NCBI GenBank assembly: GCA_036986275.1
Contig: BTRG01000007.1
Span: forward strand, 1 to 58,587
Direction: 5' to 3'
Source of the DNA: BTRG01 sp036986275
Lineage (GTDB): Bacteria > Pseudomonadota > Gammaproteobacteria > Acidiferrobacterales > SZUA-150
Length of the DNA: 58,587 nt
Positions 23,495-31,758 of the stretch are shown one piece after another (position 1 is the stretch's first letter; each line of letters opens with the position of its first letter). A program made the translations under genes and the position numbers. Under the pieces are notes generated by a model. The model was not told the DNA's origin. It did no database searches and worked only from the letters and a program-made list of their open reading frames with translations.

Positions 23495-24388
23495 TTATTC
23501 CAAGTGGAATTGAAGGACTTGAGATTGGCCATTGCGGGTTACTTCAATCTGGACTTGCCCCAGTGTGTTGAGTTTCTGGTAGTGAGACATGGCATCGGCT
23601 ACGGAGTTTAGGGGCTCACCGTTGACGTTCTTAATAACATCCCCTTTTTGCAAGCCTAATTTTTCGTAAAGACTGCCGCGTTTAATGTGCTTGACTAGGA
23701 AGCCACCATCTTTGTATTGAACAATATGTGCTTGCCTTAGAAAGTCGGGGTTCTTTAATTGCTCACCTATTATGTTCCGTGGTACGACATAATTATTGTC
23801 ACCAAGTTGCTGAATCCTGTCAGCTGCGACAGTACGAGGGTTGATCACTGAAACAGATTGACTGGGTAAGGATTTTGCTACATCTTCCAGCACCAGGCTC
23901 TCCAGAACACCAGCCCGTTGCAGAATGGCGCGGTCAGGATAAACAGTTTGTAAGCTGGCGCCATGGGCCACCACCTCGCCGATAGTAAAGGGAGTCTGGG
24001 GTTGACCATCGACGCTGATCAGGGCGATGCTGGCATCGCCAGCGGCTACCACGCCGGTGAGCACCAGGTTCAGGCTGCTCAAAGGAACTTCTGTTGGTGA
24101 CACATCACTAATACCTATGGCTTCGACTTTTCCAAATAAATTCGCGTTGAGTAATGCCTGTGTGTCGAGTTTTTGTGTGGCGTTTTCCGTGAGTGCGGGC
24201 CGGACAACGATATTGGGAAGTCGGGGTTCCGCCAATTGCCACGTCCATTGTGCCGCACCCCAGCTTAGTACTATCACAGCGCTGAGATTGAGCATGCCAA
24301 GAAGACGTTCTTTGCCAATACGATGTGTGAAAGCACTCCAGACCGGCAGGGCATAGTGCTGGAGGGTGTTGAGGGTTAATTCAGCCAT
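23495..24388 (-). CDS. Solo GspC-like protein (type II secretion inner-membrane component)
   Basis: GspC links the inner-membrane platform of a type II secretion system to the GspD secretin. The 297-residue protein has a cytoplasmic N-terminus, one membrane helix (~28-46, LLGMLNLSAVIVLSWGA), a periplasmic homology region (LNLVLTGVVAAGDASIALISVDGQPQTPFTIGEVV) and a C-terminal PDZ domain (GSLYEKLGLQKGDVIKNVNGEPLNS). This is the standard GspC layout. I chose the ATG at 24388 rather than a frame opening 16 codons upstream. No gspD or other gsp gene is adjacent, so the gene is orphaned from its system, or the rest lies elsewhere. Confidence 0.85.
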   Translation of the reverse strand: MAELTLNTLQHYALPVWSAFTHRIGKERLLGMLNLSAVIVLSWGAAQWTWQLAEPRLPNIVVRPALTENATQKLDTQALLNANLFGKVEAIGISDVSPTEVPLSSLNLVLTGVVAAGDASIALISVDGQPQTPFTIGEVVAHGASLQTVYPDRAILQRAGVLESLVLEDVAKSLPSQSVSVINPRTVAADRIQQLGDNNYVVPRNIIGEQLKNPDFLRQAHIVQYKDGGFLVKHIKRGSLYEKLGLQKGDVIKNVNGEPLNSVADAMSHYQKLNTLGQVQIEVTRNGQSQVLQFHLE

Positions 24389-24520
24389 GGGCCTATTATA
24401 GCCAAAGTGGGGTCCAGTGCAGCCTCCAATCCGCATGCCACCTGTCGATAGACTGAGTCGATAATATTGGGATTACGACCGGATTGCACATAAAATGCCG
24501 CTCTGAGAAAAATAGGACAC

Positions 24521-25165
24521 ATGGTCATGCACGACGCTACATTGCTGGTCTCATCATCATGCCACCATTGTGCCGCCGTTATGCGGAATCTCGGTGAATT
24601 GCTGAAATTGGGGAGACTGGGTGTATTGAATATGATTAATATAGAGCAGAGGCCGGAGATGGCGCGGCAATTGGGGGTTCGTACGGTACCGTGGACAAAA
24701 ATAGGGCCGTTTGAGCTGCAAGGTATGTATACATACGCCGAGCTTGAACGATGGGCAAATGCCAGCGATGATCCCGGAGGGTGGTCTGAGTATGTGCTTA
24801 TGCTGTTGGGATCCGGGCAGTTGCAGGCGGCCGGGCAATTTGTGCAACAGCATCCATCCATGCTGGAGAAGGTGCCGGAGATTATTTCTCATCCAGAGAC
24901 TGATATACAGGTTCGTGTTGGCGTAAGCGCGTTACTGGAAGAGAGGGCAGGTAAAAAGGAAATTATCGAGTTGATTCCAGGATTATCAAGATTGGTCAAA
25001 CACAAAGAAAGGCGTGTGCGCGCTGATGCCGCCTATTTTCTTGGTTTGACGCATCATGCGAGTGCGGAACCTGTATTAAAGATCCTGGAAGGAGATGAGT
25101 CTCCCGAGGTACGTGAAATCGCCAAAGAGGCAATGGAAGGACTGTCACAGTTAACGGGTGATTGA
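24521..25165 (+). CDS. Thioredoxin-fold protein with C-terminal HEAT repeats
   Basis: The 214-residue protein opens with a thioredoxin/glutaredoxin-like half: a beta strand, CHHC at residues ~14-17, and a cis-Pro motif RTVPW near residue 65. The C-terminal half (~105-210) is alpha-helical with HEAT-type repeats (ERRVRADAAYFLGLTH, ESPEVREIAKEAMEGL). There is no signal peptide, so it is probably cytoplasmic. The CHHC pair suggests thiol redox chemistry or metal binding on a protein-binding scaffold. It is divergent from the gspC-like gene and 33 bp upstream of skp. I do not know a named orthologue. Confidence 0.75.
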   Translation: MVMHDATLLVSSSCHHCAAVMRNLGELLKLGRLGVLNMINIEQRPEMARQLGVRTVPWTKIGPFELQGMYTYAELERWANASDDPGGWSEYVLMLLGSGQLQAAGQFVQQHPSMLEKVPEIISHPETDIQVRVGVSALLEERAGKKEIIELIPGLSRLVKHKERRVRADAAYFLGLTHHASAEPVLKILEGDESPEVREIAKEAMEGLSQLTGD

Positions 25166-25198
25166 TTATTTTATGTTATTGAATCCAAGGAGTATGTA

Positions 25199-25720
25199 AT
25201 GAAAAGAAGTCTTGTATTAATGGGGATGTGTTTCACCCTCTTGGCAACTCAGGTCCCGGCAGCAGAAACATTTAATTATGTCTATGTTGACTTACAGTCC
25301 ATTCTTCAACAAAGCAAGGCAGGCAAGAAAGAGAAAGACAAGATTACAAAGTTTATTAAGAAACGTCAGGTTGAATTTAAAAAGGAAGAAAAGGCACTCG
25401 AGGCCATGCAAAAAAAATATGAAAAGGATAAATTAACCCTGAGCAAGTCACAAAAACAGAAACGTCAGAAGGCGTTCCAGGAAAAATTAAAGGCCTACAG
25501 GAAAAAAGCAGCCGAGTCAGAACAGGAGGTCAAGCGCAAAGAGGCCGCCTATGCCAACAAGGCGCTATATGAAATCCAGAATATTGTAGAAAAAATGGCC
25601 AAGGATAAAAAATATGACGTAGTCGTTGAGAAAACTCAGTCTGGTTTGCTGTATGTCGCTGGAAATAAAGACATTACAAAGGAAGTCATGGAGGTATTTG
25701 ATAAAAAGTTTACCAACTAA
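25199..25720 (+). CDS. OmpH/Skp-family periplasmic chaperone
   Basis: Skp-type chaperones hold outer-membrane proteins in the periplasm. The 173-residue protein has a signal peptide (cleavage near VPAAET), the first strand of the trimer head (FNYVYVDLQSIL), long lysine/glutamate-rich coiled-coil arms (~40-125) and a C-terminal head helix and strands (YDVVVEKTQSGLLYV). Length and layout match the family. It sits apart from the usual bamA-lpxD locus, so it may be an extra copy rather than the housekeeping skp. AAGGAG precedes the ATG. Confidence 0.85.
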   Translation: MKRSLVLMGMCFTLLATQVPAAETFNYVYVDLQSILQQSKAGKKEKDKITKFIKKRQVEFKKEEKALEAMQKKYEKDKLTLSKSQKQKRQKAFQEKLKAYRKKAAESEQEVKRKEAAYANKALYEIQNIVEKMAKDKKYDVVVEKTQSGLLYVAGNKDITKEVMEVFDKKFTN

Positions 25721-25780
25721 TTTGTTACGGATACGATGGCAGCAGACCAGACGATGCCGGCGCACTGATATAAATGTCAA

Positions 25781-26569
25781 TCAATACCAGTGTATTTCCG
25801 CGGCAGTTTTCTCGCCGACTACGTTTTCATCCAGGGAGCGCGGAATCTCCGCTGATACTGGTGATAATGGGATGCGGCCTGCCATGATTTCGGCATGAGT
25901 TTGTGGGTACCTGGGAGATTGACTGCCATCGGCAAATCCTTCAGGAAATACAGGTTGGCCTTCGTCACTGTATTTGTCTGTGGCGCCTAATGTATGCAAT
26001 AACTCGTGCGTGATAATGATGTTGTTTTGTTGTATCTGGCCACGCAAGGCATAAGCATGCACTACACCCAGTAAACCTTTTTGCAATCCGAAGGAATGTG
26101 CCAGCGACTTGCCGCTGCGATTACGTGGATGGAAAACCACGAACAGGCGGACGTGGCGGGCATCCAGGCCCCAAGATCCGGTGTTGTTATAAAGCCAGAG
26201 ACGTAATTTCAGACTCCATAAGCCAATATTCCAGCGATCGCTTTTGTCAGCTGGCGGTGTTGGTGGCAGGGAATGGATCGCGGGTCCAAGTGTAAGACGA
26301 ATATCAGGTAATGGTTTTACATCATAGGCCGTTGCCTCTTTACGCAGAAAACGGGTGATGGGAGCAAAGTGGGAGCTGGACAAGGTCTTGATAAACCGAT
26401 CTACCTCATCAGATCCATCACTATTTAACGGATAAAGCGTAACTATCAGGGGTTTGCGCCAATCATGGCTGGCATGCTGTTGCTGGTAGGTAGCCCATGC
26501 AACAAGCAAAAAGAGCGCAAGCAACGCAAGCTGTCGAAGCGTACGGAATATACCTCTTTTTTTACCCAA
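25781..26569 (-). CDS. Putative membrane-anchored zinc metalloprotease (metzincin-like)
   Basis: The 262-residue protein has a single N-terminal membrane segment (LALLALFLLVAWATY, ~13-27) and then an extracytoplasmic domain. Its key motif is HELLHTLGATDKY near residue 190, an HExxHxxGxxD pattern, as in metzincin-type zinc proteases where the third ligand is Asp. A later segment (PEGFADGSQSPRYPQTHAEIMAGRIPL) may be the Met-turn region. I do not recognise a characterised orthologue, so activity is inferred from the motif only. It converges on the Skp gene with a 60-bp gap. Confidence 0.65.
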   Translation of the reverse strand: MGKKRGIFRTLRQLALLALFLLVAWATYQQQHASHDWRKPLIVTLYPLNSDGSDEVDRFIKTLSSSHFAPITRFLRKEATAYDVKPLPDIRLTLGPAIHSLPPTPPADKSDRWNIGLWSLKLRLWLYNNTGSWGLDARHVRLFVVFHPRNRSGKSLAHSFGLQKGLLGVVHAYALRGQIQQNNIIITHELLHTLGATDKYSDEGQPVFPEGFADGSQSPRYPQTHAEIMAGRIPLSPVSAEIPRSLDENVVGEKTAAEIHWY

Positions 26570-26916
26570 GAATATCTCTCACAGTTGTGATCAGGAACCA
26601 AGCTACAGGATTAAAGATAGCAGCAATGTTTGCGGTATTCTTGTTCCACGCAACCAGAGTGTTGTCCATGTGGATCGCTACAAACAGCCACAATATCGTG
26701 CAATCATCAGCTGCGTAAACCTGGTGGGGTGCTTGAGGTAGGATCTGTACAGGCGATAATCTCGCCAAACCCGTGTGTTACGCTGCGCCTGACTGCGTAC
26801 AGCCATGCCGGGGCCTTGAATGACGCATCCGGGAATGACGCATCCGGGAACACGTCCCAGGGGTCCGAAGTAATGGGTAGGCATAAATCTCTACGTCTAA
26901 AGGGCGTTGTCAAGCA
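26570..26916. other. Intergenic region with a 15-bp tandem repeat; no credible gene
   Basis: About 350 bp between the protease and TerB genes. It holds AATGACGCATCCGGG twice in tandem (26819-26848). Short open frames exist on both strands, but none has a ribosome-binding site or recognisable domain. One minus-strand frame (26562-26768) has a hydrophobic tail but overlaps the protease start; I do not call it. Confidence 0.45.
26819..26848. repeat. Two tandem copies of a 15-bp sequence
   Basis: AATGACGCATCCGGG occurs at 26819-26833 and, identically, at 26834-26848. Its role is unknown. Confidence 0.7.
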
Positions 26917-27372
26917 TCAGCTTCTCAGTGCTCGATGTTTGGCGGCAACGATCTCCTCCCGCGGCACATAAAGCAGATTCGCTATTTTACGTATCAGGTG
27001 TTCCTCATATTTGTCCAATTTGTCATCACTGAATGCCACTTGCCACATGAGTTCAACGATTTTGGTTTTTTCCTGTGGTGAGTAATGCTTGTTGATGAGT
27101 GAGGTGAAGGGAAAATAGGATGTCATTTCTTTCAGTTCGTTATCGGCCAGTCGCACAAGTTCATCAGTTTCCTCACCGGTTAATGAAAAGGTCGTTTGTA
27201 GGGCGCGCGTAACTGTATCCAGTTCAAGCTCCTGTATATCATGGTCGACACGCGTCATCTCCAGCAATAGGGCGGCTGTAGCCAGATGCAACTGTGCCTG
27301 TGAGTGGTGGCCGGGATGGGTTTCCGTGGGCAGCAATTGACGCTCAAAGAACTGATGCAGTTTTTTTATCAT
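26917..27372 (-). CDS. TerB-family tellurite-resistance-like protein
   Basis: The 151-residue cytoplasmic protein is almost wholly helical with the TerB-type acidic motifs: TRVDHDIQELELDTV in the first half and FSDDKLDKYEEHLIRKIANLLYV in the second. These helices resemble the metal-binding, acidic fold of TerB-like proteins. Function in non-Ter contexts is poorly known, and no other ter gene is nearby. It is divergent from relA with about 170 bp between their starts. Confidence 0.8.
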   Translation of the reverse strand: MIKKLHQFFERQLLPTETHPGHHSQAQLHLATAALLLEMTRVDHDIQELELDTVTRALQTTFSLTGEETDELVRLADNELKEMTSYFPFTSLINKHYSPQEKTKIVELMWQVAFSDDKLDKYEEHLIRKIANLLYVPREEIVAAKHRALRS

Positions 27373-27540
27373 GGTAGCTGTAGTCTGGTGTGGGAAAGAA
27401 TCGATTGTACTGAAAGACGATTTATACGCCTAGTTACAGAGCTGAAAACCCATTATTTCTGCACAAATTTTTTACAATTTTGGCTTTTTTATTTCTGTTA
27501 TTGCTACCATACTAATGCCTATGCACAGGAGGGCATGGAT

Positions 27541-29754
27541 ATGGTGAATGTGGCAGGTCAACATGCTGATCTTGCCCGGCAGCACAATGTTACGCTGGAT
27601 GACTGGCTCGAGGTATTACTCAAGGGTCGCACCGGCGAAGATGCCGCGGCCATACGCCGGGCTTGCCTGTTGGCCAACGAGGCCCATGCCGATCAGACAC
27701 GGGCCTCAGGCGAACCTTATGTGCAGCACGTCTTGTCTGTTGCCGGCATCCTTGCAGGCATACAAATGGATCATGAAACGCTGATTGCCGCAGTACTTCA
27801 CGATGTGGTGGAGGACACCGATGTGACGCTGGATGAGGTGCGTGCTGAATTCGGTAAGAACGTGGCCAACCTGGTAGACGGTGTTACCAAGATGGGGCAG
27901 ATACAAGTCTTCCGTGGTGATACCGAAAAAAGTAAAAAAGAACGCTCTCGTGCTGAAAGCCTGCGCAAGATGTTACTGGCCATGGCCGAAGATGTACGAG
28001 TAGTGCTCATCAAACTCGCCGATCGCCTGCATAACATGCGTACTCTCGGTTCCCTGCCTGTGGCCAAACAACAACGCATTGCCAGTGAAACGCTGGAAAT
28101 TTTTGCACCATTGGCAAACCGCCTCGGTATCTGGCAAGCCAAATGGGAATTGGAAGACTTGTCCTTTCGCTACCTGGAGCCAGAGGCCTATAAGCAAATC
28201 GCTTCCATGCTGGATGAGCGCCGCATTGACCGTGAGCAGTACATAGCCAATTTTGTCAGCCAGTTACAATCAGAGCTTGAGAAGGCAGGTATTGAGGCCG
28301 AGGTTACCGGACGACCTAAACATATCTACGGCATCTGGAAAAAGATGCAGCGCCAAGGTAAGAATTTCCACCAAATCTTTGATGTCCGTGCCGTGCGTAT
28401 TATGGCAGATGAAATCAAGGACTGTTATGCCGCACTCGGTATCGTGCATACCCTTTGGCAATATATCCCAGGTGAATTCGATGATTACATTGCCACGCCC
28501 AAAGAAAACAATTATCGCTCGATTCATACCGCGGTGATCGGTTCTGCCGGCAAGACCGTAGAGGTGCAAATACGTACACGTGATATGCATCAACAATCCG
28601 AGTTCGGTGTAGCCGCGCACTGGCGCTACAAAGAGGGTGGCCGTTCCGATGCCGGTTTTGATGAAAAGATTACCTGGTTGCGGCAGTTATTGGAGTGGAA
28701 GGATGAGGTGGCAGAGGCCAGTGACTTTGTTGACCAATTCAAGTCTGAGGTATTCGCTGACAGGGTTTATGTGTTCACACCCATGGGCAATGTCGTTGAC
28801 CTGCCCCGGGGCGCCACGCCGCTGGACTTTGCCTACCATATCCATACGGAAGTCGGTCACCGTTGCCGGGGAGCCAAAGTCAATGGTCATATCGTGCCGC
28901 TAACCTATACATTGTGTACTGGGGAAAAAGTGGAAGTACTGACTGTGAGAAAAGGTGGCCCCAGCCGTGACTGGTTAAACGGTTATCTGGGTTACCTGCA
29001 GACATCGCGGGCGCGGGCCAAGGTACAGCAATGGTTTCGTCATCAGGACTACGACAACAATGTAATTTCAGGGCGCGCCAGTATAGAGCGGGAGCTAAAA
29101 CGTCTGGGTTACAGCGAGATTGGCCATGAACGTCTTGCGCAACAACTGGGCTATAAAGATGTGGAAGATTTCTTTGCCGCAGCCGGTCGCAGTGATATAC
29201 GGCCGAGCCAGTTACTGGGTGCATTAAAGGCGCTGACGACAGTCGATGTCGAGACTTGCGAACCTGTGAAGGCTCCCAGGGCACGCTTACATAAAGGCCG
29301 GCAAGGCAGCTTCAAAGTGGATGGTGTGGGTAATTTGCTGACACAAATGGCGCGTTGTTGTAATCCGCTCCCGGGCGATCCCATTGTAGGATACATCACG
29401 CGGGGGAGGGGTGTTAGTATACATCGTAGTGATTGTTCGAATATCCTGCGCTATCAATCCGACCAAGGCGAGAGGTTGGTGGAAGTAAGCTGGGGAGGAG
29501 AGGCTGATGAAACTTATCCTGTGGATGTCTTGCTAACGGCATACGACAGGTCTGGTTTGTTGCGTGATATCACAGGTCTGCTGTCAAACGAAAATGTGAA
29601 CGTATTGGCCATAGAGTCCAGTACGGACAAGGCGCAGCACGTGGCCCACATGAAGATTACGATAGAGATCTCTGACATCGGAAAACTGAGTCGTGTACTG
29701 GCCAAACTGGAGCAACTACCGAATGTAACAGAGGTACAGCGCCGCCGCAGTTAG
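27541..29754 (+). CDS. relA: RelA-type (p)ppGpp synthetase retaining hydrolase residues
   Basis: RelA makes the stringent-response alarmone on stalled ribosomes. The 737-residue protein has the long RSH order: HD domain (~40-180), synthetase (~235-390), TGS (~405-465), a helical and zinc-finger region (ARCCNPLPGDPI near residue 605) and a C-terminal ACT domain. The synthetase carries EFDDYIA, the EXDD type of RelA rather than the RXKD type of SpoT. The HD domain nevertheless keeps YVQHVLSVA, LHDVVEDT and RLHNMRT, all residues needed for hydrolysis, unlike E. coli RelA. I chose the ATG at 27541, eight bases after AGGAGG; the frame is open much further upstream without meaning. Named relA by subtype; bifunctionality is an open question. 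Confidence 0.9.
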   Translation: MVNVAGQHADLARQHNVTLDDWLEVLLKGRTGEDAAAIRRACLLANEAHADQTRASGEPYVQHVLSVAGILAGIQMDHETLIAAVLHDVVEDTDVTLDEVRAEFGKNVANLVDGVTKMGQIQVFRGDTEKSKKERSRAESLRKMLLAMAEDVRVVLIKLADRLHNMRTLGSLPVAKQQRIASETLEIFAPLANRLGIWQAKWELEDLSFRYLEPEAYKQIASMLDERRIDREQYIANFVSQLQSELEKAGIEAEVTGRPKHIYGIWKKMQRQGKNFHQIFDVRAVRIMADEIKDCYAALGIVHTLWQYIPGEFDDYIATPKENNYRSIHTAVIGSAGKTVEVQIRTRDMHQQSEFGVAAHWRYKEGGRSDAGFDEKITWLRQLLEWKDEVAEASDFVDQFKSEVFADRVYVFTPMGNVVDLPRGATPLDFAYHIHTEVGHRCRGAKVNGHIVPLTYTLCTGEKVEVLTVRKGGPSRDWLNGYLGYLQTSRARAKVQQWFRHQDYDNNVISGRASIERELKRLGYSEIGHERLAQQLGYKDVEDFFAAAGRSDIRPSQLLGALKALTTVDVETCEPVKAPRARLHKGRQGSFKVDGVGNLLTQMARCCNPLPGDPIVGYITRGRGVSIHRSDCSNILRYQSDQGERLVEVSWGGEADETYPVDVLLTAYDRSGLLRDITGLLSNENVNVLAIESSTDKAQHVAHMKITIEISDIGKLSRVLAKLEQLPNVTEVQRRRS

Positions 29755-29761
29755 GCCGCGT

Positions 29762-30691
29762 TTACTTGCTACCCGAAAATTCTGTCTCTGGATTGCCTTG
29801 TTCCTTTATTGGTGTGCCCTCTTCTCGCTCGATTGCCTCTTCAGTGGCCTTGTTCATGACAATAATACTGATGCGCCGGTTGATGGGGTTGAGAGGATTT
29901 TTCTTGTCAAATAAAAGTGTTGAGGACAGCCCCACAACGCGACCGATTTTATTTTTGCCCATGCCACCCAGGATCAAGGCGCGTCGTGCAGCATTGGCAC
30001 GGTCTGCCGAGAGTTCCCAGTTACTGTAGTCTGGCTTGCCCGCATAGGGTGTGGCATCGGTGTGGCCTGTAATGCTGATATGGTTAGGCACCTCATTGAT
30101 GAAACTGGCCAGTTCATAAAGGATTTCACTGCTGTAGTCCTTGAGATCAGCTCGCCCGGAAGAAAACATCGGACGATTTTCCTTGTCTACTATCTGTATG
30201 CGCAGGCCTTCAGGGGTGATTTCAATTTTCATCTGATCCTTGAAGGGTTTTAGTGCGCCACTTTCCTCTATCGCCTCTTTCAATTTTTCCATCAAGGATT
30301 CAAGGCGTTTCTTTTCTAGCTCCTCGGCTTTTTTTATTACTTTTTCGTCATCCGGCATTTTTTCATTGAGTTTCTGACCTTCTCCCTTGGACAGATCCAT
30401 GGCCCCCCCCAGTTGTATCATGCTGGTGCTGGCGCCGCCGGGTCCCTGTAAGGCGGAACTTGTGGGTGTAGGTGTGTTGCTTGTGCCGATGGCAGCGCTG
30501 GGATTGACAAAGAATTCAGAGATGGCTGCTTTCTCGCTGTCACTGGTGCCACCCATAAGCCACATCAACATAAAGAAGGCCATCATGGCGGTGGCGAAAT
30601 CGGCAAAGGCCACCTTCCATGAACCACCATGGTGACCGTGGCCACCACGAACGATTTTCTTGATGATAATCGGTTGTTTCTTGTTGTCCAT
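29762..30691 (-). CDS. motB: Flagellar stator protein MotB
   Basis: MotB anchors the flagellar stator to peptidoglycan and carries the proton-conducting Asp. The 309-residue protein has a short cytoplasmic N-terminus, one membrane helix with the conserved FADFATAMMAFFMLMWL (proton-channel Asp in ADF), a variable plug/linker (~50-130, with a KKAEELEKKRLESLMEKL helix) and a C-terminal OmpA-like domain (ISITGHTDATPYAGKPDYSNWELSADRANAARR). It is 14 bp after motA. It converges with relA, 7 bp between stops. Confidence 0.93.
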   Translation of the reverse strand: MDNKKQPIIIKKIVRGGHGHHGGSWKVAFADFATAMMAFFMLMWLMGGTSDSEKAAISEFFVNPSAAIGTSNTPTPTSSALQGPGGASTSMIQLGGAMDLSKGEGQKLNEKMPDDEKVIKKAEELEKKRLESLMEKLKEAIEESGALKPFKDQMKIEITPEGLRIQIVDKENRPMFSSGRADLKDYSSEILYELASFINEVPNHISITGHTDATPYAGKPDYSNWELSADRANAARRALILGGMGKNKIGRVVGLSSTLLFDKKNPLNPINRRISIIVMNKATEEAIEREEGTPIKEQGNPETEFSGSK

Positions 30692-30705
30692 GTGTGAGCC
30701 AGGAC

Positions 30706-31560
30706 TTATTTGTTATTCTTGATGTGTTCTTCCAGCTCAGAAAAACTCGGTCGTTCCGTGCTGTACATGACCTTGCGGCCAAACTCTACGGCTACTTGCG
30801 GGGTATAACCGTTAAGCGTGGCCATGATGCAGGTCTTGATGCATTCGATAAATTTTCCTTCCTCACGCGCCAGGTGTTCTAAGGAATTCGCCAAAGGGCC
30901 AACAAAGCCATAGGCCAGCAGGATGCCCAGAAAGGTTCCTACCAGAGCGGCGGCCACGTGGGCGCCAATCTCTTCTGGTGGCCCGCCTAATGAGGCCATG
31001 GTGATTACAATACCCAGCACCGCTGCGACAATCCCGAATCCTGGCAGGGCATCAGAGACTTTTGTGATGGCATCGGCGGCTAATGCAGATTCCTGGTGGT
31101 GAGTCTGTAGCTCCACATCCATCAGTGCCTCTACTTCGAAGGCATTCATATTGCCACTGACCATGAGTCGCATGTAATCGCATATAAAATCCATCGCATG
31201 ATGGTTCTTCATTATGTTGGGATATTTATTAAACAGTTCACTGCTTTCAGGTTCATCAATGTCACTTTCAATTGACATCGTGCCATCCTTGCGGATCTTA
31301 TTGAAGATATCAAACATCAGATTGAGCAGATCCAGATATATCGCTTTTTTGTAAGGCGAGCCTTTGATCGCGGTCGGTATGCTTGCGAAAGAAGCCTTGA
31401 TTACCTTTACTGGATTGGAGATCAGAAAGGCGCCGAAAGCGGCACCACCAATTACAAGTAGCTCAAAAGGTTGCCAGAGTGCAATGAGTTGACCTTTCGA
31501 GAGCACAAAGCCGCCCCCTACACTTCCGAATACCACGAGTATTCCAATAATAATGAACAT
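30706..31560 (-). CDS. motA: Flagellar stator protein MotA
   Basis: MotA forms the torque-generating ring of the stator with MotB. The 284-residue inner-membrane protein has four hydrophobic segments: two near the N-terminus (~1-20, 30-50) and two after residue 165 (GFGIVAAVLGIVITMASLGGPP and VAAALVGTFLGILLAYGFVGPL). The cytoplasmic loop carries the charged residues contacting FliG. It is the first gene of a motAB pair with a sigma-28-like promoter just upstream. Confidence 0.93.
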   Translation of the reverse strand: MFIIIGILVVFGSVGGGFVLSKGQLIALWQPFELLVIGGAAFGAFLISNPVKVIKASFASIPTAIKGSPYKKAIYLDLLNLMFDIFNKIRKDGTMSIESDIDEPESSELFNKYPNIMKNHHAMDFICDYMRLMVSGNMNAFEVEALMDVELQTHHQESALAADAITKVSDALPGFGIVAAVLGIVITMASLGGPPEEIGAHVAAALVGTFLGILLAYGFVGPLANSLEHLAREEGKFIECIKTCIMATLNGYTPQVAVEFGRKVMYSTERPSFSELEEHIKNNK

Positions 31561-31608
31561 GATTTTTCTGTGTCCTGGCAGATCTTTATCTTAAGTACTC
31601 GTGAGAAA

Positions 31609-31635
31609 GTATCGGTAGCGCGGTCATGATCTTTA
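31609..31635 (-). promoter_or_regulatory. Sigma-28 (FliA)-type promoter of motAB
   Basis: On the minus strand TAAAGATC (31628-31635) is separated by exactly 11 bp from ACCGATAC (31609-31616), against the consensus TAAAGTTT-N11-GCCGATAA (6/8 in each half). It lies 49 bp before the motA ATG. Confidence 0.7.
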
Positions 31636-31668
31636 CCCCGAATTTTTATAGTGGATTCAGAGGCGGGT

Positions 31669-31695
31669 TAAAGTTTTCATTGTGGACGTCGAAGT
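31669..31695 (+). promoter_or_regulatory. Sigma-28-like promoter candidate for the HDOD-GAF gene
   Basis: TAAAGTTT (31669-31676) matches the sigma-28 -35 in all eight positions. After 11 bp comes GTCGAAGT (31688-31695), matching GCCGATAA in four of eight. It is back to back with the motAB promoter and 63 bp before the HDOD gene start. Confidence 0.45.
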
Positions 31696-31758
31696 TCATG
31701 CCATGGACGCGCACTACCCTGGTGGTGTGAATAACGATTTGGCCAACAATAACGATTT

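Noticed and set aside
26562..26768. 68-residue minus-strand frame with a hydrophobic end
   Set aside because: It overlaps the start of the zinc-protease gene, lacks a ribosome-binding site and has no recognisable domain.
26700..26770. tRNA-like 3' end (CACCCCACCA on the minus strand) upstream of the protease gene
   Set aside because: There is no T-loop GGTTCRA sequence and no anticodon or D arm can be folded around it.
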